This document shows positions 53,270 to 61,399 of a stretch of 64,000 nt of DNA, one piece after another; position 1 is the stretch's first letter; every line of letters starts with the position of its first letter. A program made the position numbers and the translations under genes. Origin of the DNA: Candidatus Poribacteria bacterium (GTDB lineage: Bacteria > Poribacteria > WGA-4E > JAJDTR01); NCBI GenBank assembly GCA_028820655.1, contig JAPPIK010000021.1, positions 236,470-300,469 on the forward strand, given 5' to 3'. Under the pieces are notes generated by a model that saw nothing but the letters and a program-made list of their open reading frames with translations, had not been told where the DNA came from and ran no database searches.

Positions 53270-55018
53270 ATGCCAAATGAACAAGCGAACTTCGCCAAGG
53301 TCGCTCGCCTTGACGAGTTGTCCGAAGGAAAACCGAAAGCAGTTAAAGTCGGAAGGCATAGCATTGCCCTGTTTTCACACATGGGCAGCGTGTATGCGAC
53401 CGACAACCAGTGTCCGCACATGGGGTACCCTTTGACGCGCGGGCGAGTGCGGAATGGTGTGTTAACCTGTGACTGGCACGGATGGAGTTACGACATGGGC
53501 GGAGGGGGATGCTTCACCGGCGGGTGCGACGACCTCGCCACATTCCCCGTCGAAGTTCGGGATGGTGAAATCTATGTCGATGTGGCAAGTGGCGGAAAAA
53601 AACGAGATGACGCGCACTTCCTCCTCTTAAAAGAGGGTTTATTGAGCACCGACAACTGGACGCTTTCCAAAGCGGTTGCAATCATGCTGGCCGAGGGCGT
53701 CTCGGAGCGAGAGACCCTGGACCTGCTTATCACCCACATGGGCAAGGCTATAGCAAGTGAACGCGAGGACGACGGCGGCGGTCGCCAAATTGCGTTGCTG
53801 GTCAACGGGGTTAAGGTCGGGCGCCGGTATGAGACGGAAGACCGACTCATTCCGCTCATGATGGCGGCGCAAGGCGCTTCGGGAGAGGCCGGCGATCGGC
53901 CAAGTCGCCAACCCCTGCCGCCGCCCGTGGATTGGGCAAAGTTACAGAAATGGATTCGCGTGTTTTCAGCAGACCGGGAATGGGAAGGCATTGAAAAGTG
54001 CTTGGTCACCGCACGGCAACTTGACGGCTGTGACGAAAAAATCATCCCGCTGCTTTATGAGTGTGCTGTTGAACCGTATTTCTTGAATCGTTCCAATACG
54101 CAGCTTCATCTTGGGTATTTGGCGGAATTGCTTGAAGAATTCGGATGGGATGTCACCGGAGAGTTGGTGTGTAACCTCGCGGCTAAACTCCTTGGAGGCG
54201 GACGCGGCGCGCCCGATGAGATTCGGCGGGAAGGAATGAAAAAGCTGGACGCCATAGACGAATTCATCAACGACCTCGTGGCTCGACCTCCGACGGAGGC
54301 AGCGCAATTTGATGAAGATGGGTTCGTAGCGGGATTAGTTAGCGGAGATTTGGACGAGACCTTCGATGCCGTTACAAATGCTCTAAAAGAAGGCGCGAAC
54401 ATCGATAGCATTGCGACGACGATGGTACTCACCGCCGCTGATCGAATGGCGCGCACCCCGGCAAGCATGAGTCCGGGTTGGTGGGAATTGGGTCAAGAAA
54501 TGACGTGGTCGTCGTCAATCCGAACTGCACTCAGGTTTGCGGGTTTTAAGGTTGCCGCCAAGATGCTTTATCACACCGCATGGGGATTCTTTGACAATCG
54601 CTGGCTCAACATCAGACCTATGCCACTGACGGAGTCCCGGGGCGGCGGAACCTCGGAAACTCCGGATGAAGACACGGCTCTGCGGGAAATCATTGAGTGC
54701 ATCGAAGCCGTGCAAATTAACCGAATCGGCAGGCACGTGCGACAATTTCTCAATTCAGGGTTTTCCGGTGACCGGCTTCTTTCCGAACTCGGGCAGTGTA
54801 TCCTTAGGGATGACAACGGGTGGGACATTCTGAACACGTTGCGCACCGTGTATGATGAGTGGAAGTGGTGTGAAGATCACCCTGCACGTAATCAGTTGCT
54901 TGTTGGAATTGCTCGTTGGACAACTGATGTGCGCAGGCACGCGGACAGCGAATCCGCGGCGAAAACCGCACAACGTTTTGCACGCGGCCAGACAGCCGTG
55001 GATCTGTACGAGTCCTAG
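53270..55018 (+). CDS. Rieske [2Fe-2S] protein with large uncharacterised helical domain, copy 2
   Basis: 582 residues, collinear with copy 1 over the full length, so a duplication of the whole gene. Rieske ligands are Cys48, His50 (CPHMGYPLTRG), Cys67 and His70 (CDWHGWSYD). Helical part: GLLSTDNWTLSKAVAIML, IPLLYECAVEPYFL, EFGWDVTGELVCNLAAKLLG, TAADRMARTP, YHTAWGFFDNRWLNI and HPARNQLLVGIARW. Divergence between copies is substantial, so the duplication is old. aaggag precedes the ATG at good spacing. It converges with the SDR gene, whose stop is 85 bases away. Confidence 0.82.
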   Translation: MPNEQANFAKVARLDELSEGKPKAVKVGRHSIALFSHMGSVYATDNQCPHMGYPLTRGRVRNGVLTCDWHGWSYDMGGGGCFTGGCDDLATFPVEVRDGEIYVDVASGGKKRDDAHFLLLKEGLLSTDNWTLSKAVAIMLAEGVSERETLDLLITHMGKAIASEREDDGGGRQIALLVNGVKVGRRYETEDRLIPLMMAAQGASGEAGDRPSRQPLPPPVDWAKLQKWIRVFSADREWEGIEKCLVTARQLDGCDEKIIPLLYECAVEPYFLNRSNTQLHLGYLAELLEEFGWDVTGELVCNLAAKLLGGGRGAPDEIRREGMKKLDAIDEFINDLVARPPTEAAQFDEDGFVAGLVSGDLDETFDAVTNALKEGANIDSIATTMVLTAADRMARTPASMSPGWWELGQEMTWSSSIRTALRFAGFKVAAKMLYHTAWGFFDNRWLNIRPMPLTESRGGGTSETPDEDTALREIIECIEAVQINRIGRHVRQFLNSGFSGDRLLSELGQCILRDDNGWDILNTLRTVYDEWKWCEDHPARNQLLVGIARWTTDVRRHADSESAAKTAQRFARGQTAVDLYES

Positions 55019-55103
55019 GTGGGCTGTCGTCCGTTCGCGTCTCGGTCGCGCTCTAAGAACCGAGAAATCCCATTATCGCCAGAACCGAGAAATCCAGGTG
55101 CTT

Positions 55104-55886
55104 TCACTCCAACAGACGATGCGTCAGATAGTACGGAGTATCAAGGAATCCGCCGTCGATGACGAGGCAATGTCCGGTTGTATAACCGGAGTCGTCGGAA
55201 GCCAAAAAGACCGCGGCACTCGCTATTTCCTCTGGCTGCGCGAAACGATTTAGCGGGATTGTTTTTTTTCGTTTGTTCCTCAGTTCCGGAGTGTTGTATA
55301 CATACCGTACCATCTCGGTTTCAACCGGTCCCGGGCTAATGGAATTTACGCGTATATTATGTTCAGCCCATTCCAGCGCCAAAACCTTCGAAAGCATATT
55401 GACACCTGCTTTACTGGCGCTGTAGGGTCCGCCGGCCACCTGCGGAACATGACCGGCGACAGAACTCATATTTACAATACTCCCACCCCCGTTTTCTATC
55501 ATGACTTTCCCTACCGCTTGGCTGCACAGAAACGTCCCTTTCAGATTCGTGTCGATGATGCGGTCCCACTCCTCTTCGGGAAGATCTTTCATTCGACAAT
55601 TGAAGGTGATCCCGGCAACGTTCGCCAAGACATTGATTCTTCCAAACGTGTCTAACGCGGTTTCTACCATCCGGTCCACCTGATCAATGCACGAAACATC
55701 GACTTTGACTGCAATTGACTTCCGGCCAAGCGCTTGGATTTCTTCCGCTACCATCTTCGCTTCATTTTCGGAAGCATTGTACCCGACCAGAACATCCGAT
55801 CCCTCCCGTGCAAAGGCGATACTGATGGCAGCTCCTATTCCTTTTGACCCGCCGGTAACAACGGAGATTTTATTCTTTAACTTCAT
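55104..55886 (-). CDS. Short-chain dehydrogenase/reductase (FabG-like)
   Basis: 260 residues from ATG 55886. Cofactor loop TGGSKGIG (11-18), NVAGITF, catalytic Ser (NMSSVAG) and Y-x3-K (YSASKAG), with the closing FLASDDSGYTTGHCLVIDGG. This is a classical SDR oxidising or reducing a hydroxyl/keto group with NAD(P). It is the last gene of a minus-strand series with epimerase, lyase/synthase, dehydrogenase relic and cupin genes, which suggests a small catabolic pathway. The substrate is unknown. Confidence 0.94.
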   Translation of the reverse strand: MKLKNKISVVTGGSKGIGAAISIAFAREGSDVLVGYNASENEAKMVAEEIQALGRKSIAVKVDVSCIDQVDRMVETALDTFGRINVLANVAGITFNCRMKDLPEEEWDRIIDTNLKGTFLCSQAVGKVMIENGGGSIVNMSSVAGHVPQVAGGPYSASKAGVNMLSKVLALEWAEHNIRVNSISPGPVETEMVRYVYNTPELRNKRKKTIPLNRFAQPEEIASAAVFLASDDSGYTTGHCLVIDGGFLDTPYYLTHRLLE

Positions 55887-55978
55887 GGATTTTTCGCCCT
55901 TTGCGCATCTCAAGCTACATGCGCGAAACTTTGGTTCCTACATGAATGGGACTGTGCGCACCAAGCGGTCGAACTTTG

Positions 55979-56005
55979 AGCGGTTCAGTGAGTGCGATAG
56001 AGAAC
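55979..56005 (+). repeat. Dispersed intergenic repeat, family 1, partial copy
   Basis: agcggttcagtgagtgcgat then agagaac; matches the 3' half of the copies at 19001 and 51923 (agtgcgatagaga). It lies between two minus-strand genes. Confidence 0.45.
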
Positions 56006-56028
56006 CAATGCGATTCTAGCGTTCCGTG

Positions 56029-56955
56029 CTAGAGCGATTGCAGACGTCGCGCCTCATCAATGTGACGCTTAATGGTGGTTTCGATCGGGGGAAGTTGCAT
56101 CCCAAGATCTCGTTCGATACGCTCGGTTGACCACAGATAGATGTTCGGTTGATCCGGGGCAGCTTCGTTGAAGTCAATCTCTGCATCCGGTAGGACCGAC
56201 TTGATCCTGTCAACCAATTCTTGCGCGGTCACCGAATAAGCGAGCGAGTTGTAGACCGCGTGATTCAACGTTTCTGCCAAACAGAGCTTAGCGAATAGTT
56301 CGGCAGTGTCGTCTACGTAGATAATCAATAGTATCTGGTCCCTACGAGAAAGCATCGTGGCCGGCTTACCGATCGCAAGGTTGTCTATACAACGCCCTTG
56401 CCACGCCGAGAAACCCTTCGTTCTCCCGGGACCGCTGACATTCGCGATACGAAGCCCCGGAATAATCATACCATACCGATCCATGTATTTGCGCGCCATG
56501 AATTCGTTCCACAGTTTGTGCGCCATGTAAACCGTTTCGGGATAACAATCATCCTCTTCGGTAACGGGTCGATTACCGTATGACGACTGGAGCCCGTAGA
56601 CTGCAATACTGGAGGCATAGACCACGCGCTTTATTCCCGTTAGCCTAGCGGCTTCGAACACATTGTTCATCCCCATTAAGTTCACGCGCACCGCGAGTTG
56701 AAGTTTTTCCTCGGATTCCGGCGGGAGAATATAGGCTAGATTAACTATGCGCTGGACGGAATACTGTTGAATTGCATCGATCAGATCTTCGACATGCGTT
56801 ACATCGCCCACGCGGACTACCACATCGTTAAGGTGTGACACCTTAGGATAGTCGGGGTAGAGGTCGAAACAGACCACCTTGTGTCCGCGGCTCACGAGAC
56901 GCTCCGTCAAACGTGACCCAATAAACCCGGTTCCTCCTAAAATAAGGATCGTCAT
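56029..56955 (-). CDS. NAD-dependent epimerase/dehydratase
   Basis: 308 residues of the extended SDR type. Glycine motif GGTGFIGS (7-14), YASSIAVYG for the catalytic Ser, and Y-x3-K (YMAHKLWNE). LRIANVSGPG and the YVDDTAELFAKL stretch near the C-terminus are typical for nucleotide-sugar or lactone-type epimerases. It lies 24 bases downstream of the DRE-TIM gene stop, so it is co-transcribed with it. The substrate could be a sugar or sugar acid. Confidence 0.9.
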   Translation of the reverse strand: MTILILGGTGFIGSRLTERLVSRGHKVVCFDLYPDYPKVSHLNDVVVRVGDVTHVEDLIDAIQQYSVQRIVNLAYILPPESEEKLQLAVRVNLMGMNNVFEAARLTGIKRVVYASSIAVYGLQSSYGNRPVTEEDDCYPETVYMAHKLWNEFMARKYMDRYGMIIPGLRIANVSGPGRTKGFSAWQGRCIDNLAIGKPATMLSRRDQILLIIYVDDTAELFAKLCLAETLNHAVYNSLAYSVTAQELVDRIKSVLPDAEIDFNEAAPDQPNIYLWSTERIERDLGMQLPPIETTIKRHIDEARRLQSL

Positions 56956-56979
56956 CGGCTTCTTTCGTCGGTATTGTGC

Positions 56980-58221
56980 CTATTCTTCCTCACCTAGGAT
57001 TTCCCGAGCTATGTCATCAAATTCATCTAGGGCAACGGAGGGTTGGGTTTGAAGACGTTTTCTGATCTCGTTCAGGATAGATTCTACATCTCGGGAGTTA
57101 TATCGGAGACCGAGCGCGTCCAGTCTGGCGCGGGCGGCTTCCCCATGAAGCGTTGTCCCGCCGAAAACCACTTTTCGCTCTTGGCCTATGACGTGAGGGT
57201 GCACTCCTTCCATTGCCTCCCACATACCCTTGATGATGCAGTACGCATGGATCTCGGCTTCGTGAATGTAAGCGTTTTCGCCAACCAAGGGTTTGTTTAT
57301 CTGCCGCTTTATTCCGGTGATGTCCTCCACGAACTTGGATAACTCGTATAGTTTCTCCAATTGCACCCCTGTGGAGAGACCGTAGTGGCATTCCAGAGCG
57401 ACGACTACCTCCTCCATCTTGGTTAAGCCGCCTTTGTCGCCCAAGCCGTTGACAACCAGGTCGGCCGATTCGGCGCCCTCTCCAACGGCAGCCAACACGT
57501 TGGCGGTGCCGAGACCTACATCGTCATGGCAGTGAATCATTAAGGGTACGTTTACAAGCGCCTTTATTTTCTTGATTAAATGCTTCACTCCCGGTGGGCA
57601 GCCGTATCCGTCTTCGTAAATGATAATCAAGTCAACGCCTGCGCGCGCTGTCACGCTATAAAACTCTTCCAAGATTTCCCAAGGCGTCCTTGACGCATCG
57701 GGATGACCGTAAGCAACCTCAACGCCGCAACTCTTTGCATACTCAATGACCTCGAGTGTTCTTGGGATAAGCTTTTCTCTCGGGCATCCCGCTTCCGCGA
57801 CCTGTTCGTCCGTCGCCCAAATGAGCAGCGGATGCTGAAGCACATCGATTTGCGCTACCCCCGCTTCCACACAACGGTCCACATCCCGTTTCCAATCCGG
57901 TCTCCAGACGCGGGCAAAGCCCGAGGTGCGCATGTCTGGAATCTCTTTCTTAATCAGTTTGGCTGCTTCATAGTGTTCTTGAGCCGGACCAAGATAGCCG
58001 ACATCCGCCTCCGAAATCCCCGCCTCGTAAAGCTTTTCCGCAATTTTCAGTTTGTCGTGCGGACTCATGAACAACCCGGGCGTTTCATCGCCTTCGCGTA
58101 TGGTGGTATCGCGGACACGGAATTTATCCGGGAGGTTGAGTGTGCTACGTACCTCCTCCGTGTACATGTAGCGATCCAAGCACCACTTGTCGGGCATATA
58201 GTAAGGTCCAAATTCTGGCAT
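56980..58221 (-). CDS. DRE-TIM metallolyase family protein (HMG-CoA lyase/isopropylmalate synthase-like)
   Basis: 413 residues from ATG 58221, with aaagga about eight bases upstream. The DRE-TIM signature is RVRDTTIREGDETPG near 35, with metal ligands in MIHCHDDVGLGTANVLAA (H-x-H). VNGLGDKGGLTKMEEVVVAL matches the GxGxRxGN-type loop only in part, with GDKGG where isopropylmalate synthase has GERAGN. Such enzymes make or break C-C bonds between acyl-CoA (or pyruvate) and 2-oxo acids. No regulatory domain is present. The reaction here is unknown; position in a catabolic set favours a lyase. Confidence 0.85.
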   Translation of the reverse strand: MPEFGPYYMPDKWCLDRYMYTEEVRSTLNLPDKFRVRDTTIREGDETPGLFMSPHDKLKIAEKLYEAGISEADVGYLGPAQEHYEAAKLIKKEIPDMRTSGFARVWRPDWKRDVDRCVEAGVAQIDVLQHPLLIWATDEQVAEAGCPREKLIPRTLEVIEYAKSCGVEVAYGHPDASRTPWEILEEFYSVTARAGVDLIIIYEDGYGCPPGVKHLIKKIKALVNVPLMIHCHDDVGLGTANVLAAVGEGAESADLVVNGLGDKGGLTKMEEVVVALECHYGLSTGVQLEKLYELSKFVEDITGIKRQINKPLVGENAYIHEAEIHAYCIIKGMWEAMEGVHPHVIGQERKVVFGGTTLHGEAARARLDALGLRYNSRDVESILNEIRKRLQTQPSVALDEFDDIAREILGEEE

Positions 58222-58299
58222 ACGCTTTCCTTTCTTTGGATATCCGGCCCGCTCGATAATCAGTTGGTGATTCGCGGCCAACCATATCGGCGTTGTGGT

Positions 58300-59183
58300 T
58301 CAATTCTCCAATGTATCCACGCCAGCCTGGCGCATAAACTCTCGGACAATTTCAGTTTGGTCCGCTTTTCCCAGCCCCTCATCGCACATCCGAGTGAGCG
58401 CAACATCGGCCAATGAAGTGAGTGTTGAAGGAGTGCCCATCTCCTCGGCGAGTTCAAGCCCCAAGTGGATGTCTTTCGCTGCCGAATCTATACTGGAAAA
58501 CAGCGTTTCACCATTCATGGCGAGCCGCACAGCGTGTCTAGAGCCTTGCTCTGTCCCATTCCGGTGGAAATGACCTCGTACAAGGCTTTTGGTCGAAGCC
58601 CGGCTTTGGCTCCCATGGCGAGGCTTTCACACGCCGCCATGAGATTAACGAACAACATCGTGTTATTCACCAACTTGGTGACGCTTCCCGCTCCCGCCGG
58701 TCCCATGTAGACGACATTCTCGCCTATGCACCGCAGTAAGGAATGAAAATATTTGAAATCTTCACTTCTTCCTCCCACAAATATCGTGAGCGTTGCGTCT
58801 CGCGCACCAAACACACCGCCGCTCACGGGCGCATCAAGTACGCGAAGCCCCTGTTCACCGCCAATTTCGGAATATCTGCGCATTGCGGTCGGCGAATTCG
58901 TGCTCAGGTCGATGTAGCCTTGTCCATCGCACAAACCGGCAAAAACCCCATCATTACCTAAAACTACCGATTCGACCTCTCGCGGACCCGGCAACGATGT
59001 AAACACGATATCAGACCGGGCGGCAACCGCTTTCGGGTCATTCCCCCACTGTGCCCCGGCATTCTCAAGATTGTGACCGGCTTCACGATGGAGGTCATGA
59101 ATGGTTAGCTCGTGACCGGCGTTGAAAAGGTTCCACGCCATAGGATTACCCATGTTTCCAAGGCCTATGAAACCGACTCTCAC
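58300..59183 (-). pseudogene. 3-hydroxyisobutyrate dehydrogenase-family gene with one frameshift
   Basis: The first part (59183 to 58515, 222 codons) has the NAD motif GFIGLGNMGNPMAWNL, FTSLPGP, the substrate loop DAPVSGGVFGARDATLTIFVGG and the catalytic Lys in GSVTKLVNNTML, then ends prematurely after LDTLCGSP. The second frame (58530 to 58300) continues exactly with the family C-terminus: RLAMNGETLF, SAAKDIHLGLELAEEMGTPS, TRMCDEGLGKADQTEIVREF. Restoring one base near 58531-58535 would join them into about 295 residues, the normal family length. Either a real inactivating mutation or a sequencing/assembly error. Confidence 0.82.
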
Positions 59184-59279
59184 GATTGCCCTTTCTCGCG
59201 AATTCTCGCGAATGGCTGCTACCGTTGGGTGATGTAACGCGGAAACTTCGCCTCGTTCATACGATTGGTTTGTGCCGCG

Positions 59280-59666
59280 CTAACGCGGTATCTCGTGCGT
59301 CGGGAAATCTGCCGGCATCGTGATCTCCAACACTTCGAAATCATCGGAGTATTCCAACACTTCGTGCTTGACGTTGGGCGCCTGATACCAAGCATCGCCT
59401 GCCGCAAGTTGAATCTCACCGATATCTTCGAGGTACACCCGAGCGGTACCCTTGATTAGGTAGTTCAATTGAAATTCCAAGTCGTGATAGTGATAACCCA
59501 TGGGGCCGTTGCACGGCTCATTGGCGCGAATGACATGAGCCATCACTTTGCCATTGGTAGCCTCCGTAATTCCGAGGCCGCGGTATGCCATGTATGACCG
59601 CAATCCCTCTTTCCACGTAGCGTCCGATGCGTGCGCAGCAAACGATTTTCCTGTCGCTTCAGCCAT
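59280..59666 (-). CDS. Cupin-domain protein
   Basis: 128 residues with a single cupin_2 barrel. Metal-binding motif 1 is GPMGYHYHDLEFQLNYLIKG (G-x4-H-x-H-x4-E/Q) and motif 2 is PNVKHEVLEYSDDFEVLEI (His). aaggagg lies at ideal spacing before the ATG. It is first gene of the minus-strand series; a promoter-like pair TTGTGT-16-TATAAT at 59842-59815 reads toward it. Small cupins act as isomerases, dioxygenases or binding proteins; the substrate is unknown. Confidence 0.88.
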   Translation of the reverse strand: MAEATGKSFAAHASDATWKEGLRSYMAYRGLGITEATNGKVMAHVIRANEPCNGPMGYHYHDLEFQLNYLIKGTARVYLEDIGEIQLAAGDAWYQAPNVKHEVLEYSDDFEVLEITMPADFPTHEIPR

Positions 59667-60107
59667 CGTGTGGTTCCTCCTTCTTCTCTGAGACTATCGA
59701 AAATACTAAGAATCGATTGGTGACGCCCTGTTTTATTTCACCTCTTACGCCACAGTCGATAGCGGTTACGCGGCGTAGAGAATTCAGTTGGGTAAGTCCC
59801 GAAGACTTCAAGCGATTATAGCATAACATCCTGAAAACACAACGAAAAATGTCCCTGGTGAGTCTTGTCATGATGTGCTAATGCTGATCTTCCAATTGGG
59901 GCAGCGTGCACCGATTGATTGAATACAATCCATCGCAAATCTGGCGATGTTGGTTCAACTCTGAACGTTAAAAATATATTGACATCGACGCTGCCTTAAT
60001 ATACCATGAAGCTAGTATTAATCAATGCGATAAGGGCAGGGTGGATGGGAACTCTTTTCGACCGTCAATTATTAGAAACGATCATTCGATTATAGGAGTA
60101 GATAGTG
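59667..60107. other. Divergent intergenic region, about 440 bases
   Basis: It holds a minus-strand promoter candidate for the cupin gene (tataat at 59820-59815 with TTGTGT at 59842-59837) and a plus-strand TTGACA at 59979-59984 with a weak -10 (taccat 60002-60007). No coding frame is supported. aggag (60094-60098) sets the start of the next gene. Confidence 0.45.
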
Positions 60108-61139
60108 ATGAGTGATGATACGATTCGTGTGGGTATTATTGGTGCGGGGGAGAACACGACCTGGCGTCACATTCCTGGACTGCAAGCCATTGATGGCGTC
60201 CAGATTGTCGGGGTTTGCAATCGAAGCCGAGCGTCATCTGAGCGAGTCGCCAACGAATTCAACATTTCAAAGACGTATGATGGATGGCAAGACGCAATCG
60301 CCGATCCGGACACAAATGCCATCGTGATAGGGACATGGCCATACATGCACTGCCGCACGACAATCGCGGCGCTGGAAGCGGACAAGCATGTGATGTGCGA
60401 GGCGCGCATGGCAATGAATGCGCAGGAGGCGCATGCGATGCGCGACGCATCACGCGAGAAACCGAATCTTGTTGCGCAGATTGTTCCGTCACCGATGACT
60501 CTGGGACAGGACAACGGGATAAAGCGGCTCATCGCCGAAGGTTATCTTGGCGACGTATTGGCAATTGAGATACGCAGCGGCGGAGCGTTTCTGGATGCCG
60601 ATGCTCCGCTCCACTGGCGAGAGAACTTCGACCTTAGCGGGTTAAACATCATGAGCATGGGGATCTGGTATGAGGCGGTTATGCGTTGGGTGGGTGAAGC
60701 CACACGCGTGATGGCAATGGGAAAAACCTTTGTCAGAATGCGAGTGGACGCCGACGGAATTATGCGCGCCACGCGTATTCCCAATCATATTGATGTGACT
60801 GCCGACATGGAATGCGGCGCGCAACTGCACGTTCAGGTTTCCAACGTTGCAGGTCTGGCAGGGACGGACGAAGTCTTCCTATTCGGCAGTGAAGGCACTC
60901 TCCGTATCGCCGACGACACGCTCTACGGGGGACAGAAGGACGACTCCGAACTTTCAGAAATCGCACTTTCTCCCGACGAGATTGGTGCGTGGCGCGTGGA
61001 AGAGGAATTCGTGGGGGCAATTCGAGGACAGGAACTCATCACCCACACGAACTTTGAAGACGGCGTGAAGTATATGGAGTTCACCGAAGCGGTGAACATT
61101 AGCATGGAAACCGGAACGGCGGTCGGATTACCCCTTTGA
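60108..61139 (+). CDS. Gfo/Idh/MocA-family protein lacking the EKP lysine
   Basis: 343 residues (ATG 60108; GTG 60105 is equally near aggag). N-terminal Rossmann fold IRVGIIGAGENTTWRHIPGL. Where the family has EKP, with the catalytic Lys, this one reads HVMCEARMAMNAQEA, so Glu is kept but Lys is replaced by Ala/Arg. The C-terminal domain includes LHWRENFDLSGLNIMSMGIWYEA instead of GG-x-D-x-G-x-H, so the usual catalytic His is also not evident. The EAR form seems stable in a subfamily, which may have a different catalytic set or a non-catalytic role. The upstream cupin/dehydrogenase operon is divergent. Confidence 0.85.
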   Translation: MSDDTIRVGIIGAGENTTWRHIPGLQAIDGVQIVGVCNRSRASSERVANEFNISKTYDGWQDAIADPDTNAIVIGTWPYMHCRTTIAALEADKHVMCEARMAMNAQEAHAMRDASREKPNLVAQIVPSPMTLGQDNGIKRLIAEGYLGDVLAIEIRSGGAFLDADAPLHWRENFDLSGLNIMSMGIWYEAVMRWVGEATRVMAMGKTFVRMRVDADGIMRATRIPNHIDVTADMECGAQLHVQVSNVAGLAGTDEVFLFGSEGTLRIADDTLYGGQKDDSELSEIALSPDEIGAWRVEEEFVGAIRGQELITHTNFEDGVKYMEFTEAVNISMETGTAVGLPL

Positions 61140-61399
61140 GCAGGATTCGTGTGGGTATCCGGCACAGTCCGGTAGTCACTTTCAATCACATGTGGTTTTG
61201 AGATGCATGAGACGGAGCCTTCGAGTTGACACAGTGACGGTTTTTCATTTCTCAACCTGCTTTTTGTTGTGGTATAATCCTGTCATGGTTCGTTCTATTT
61301 TATTACGTACAACTACAATCGCCTAATTGACATTAACCACGGTATGCGTAGGCACAATATCCTAGACTAAAAAAGATGAGACTAAAGAGGAAGATTCGC

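Noticed and set aside
57703..58416. 237-codon plus frame opposite the DRE-TIM gene
   Set aside because: Antisense shadow of conserved coding sequence; no start signal.
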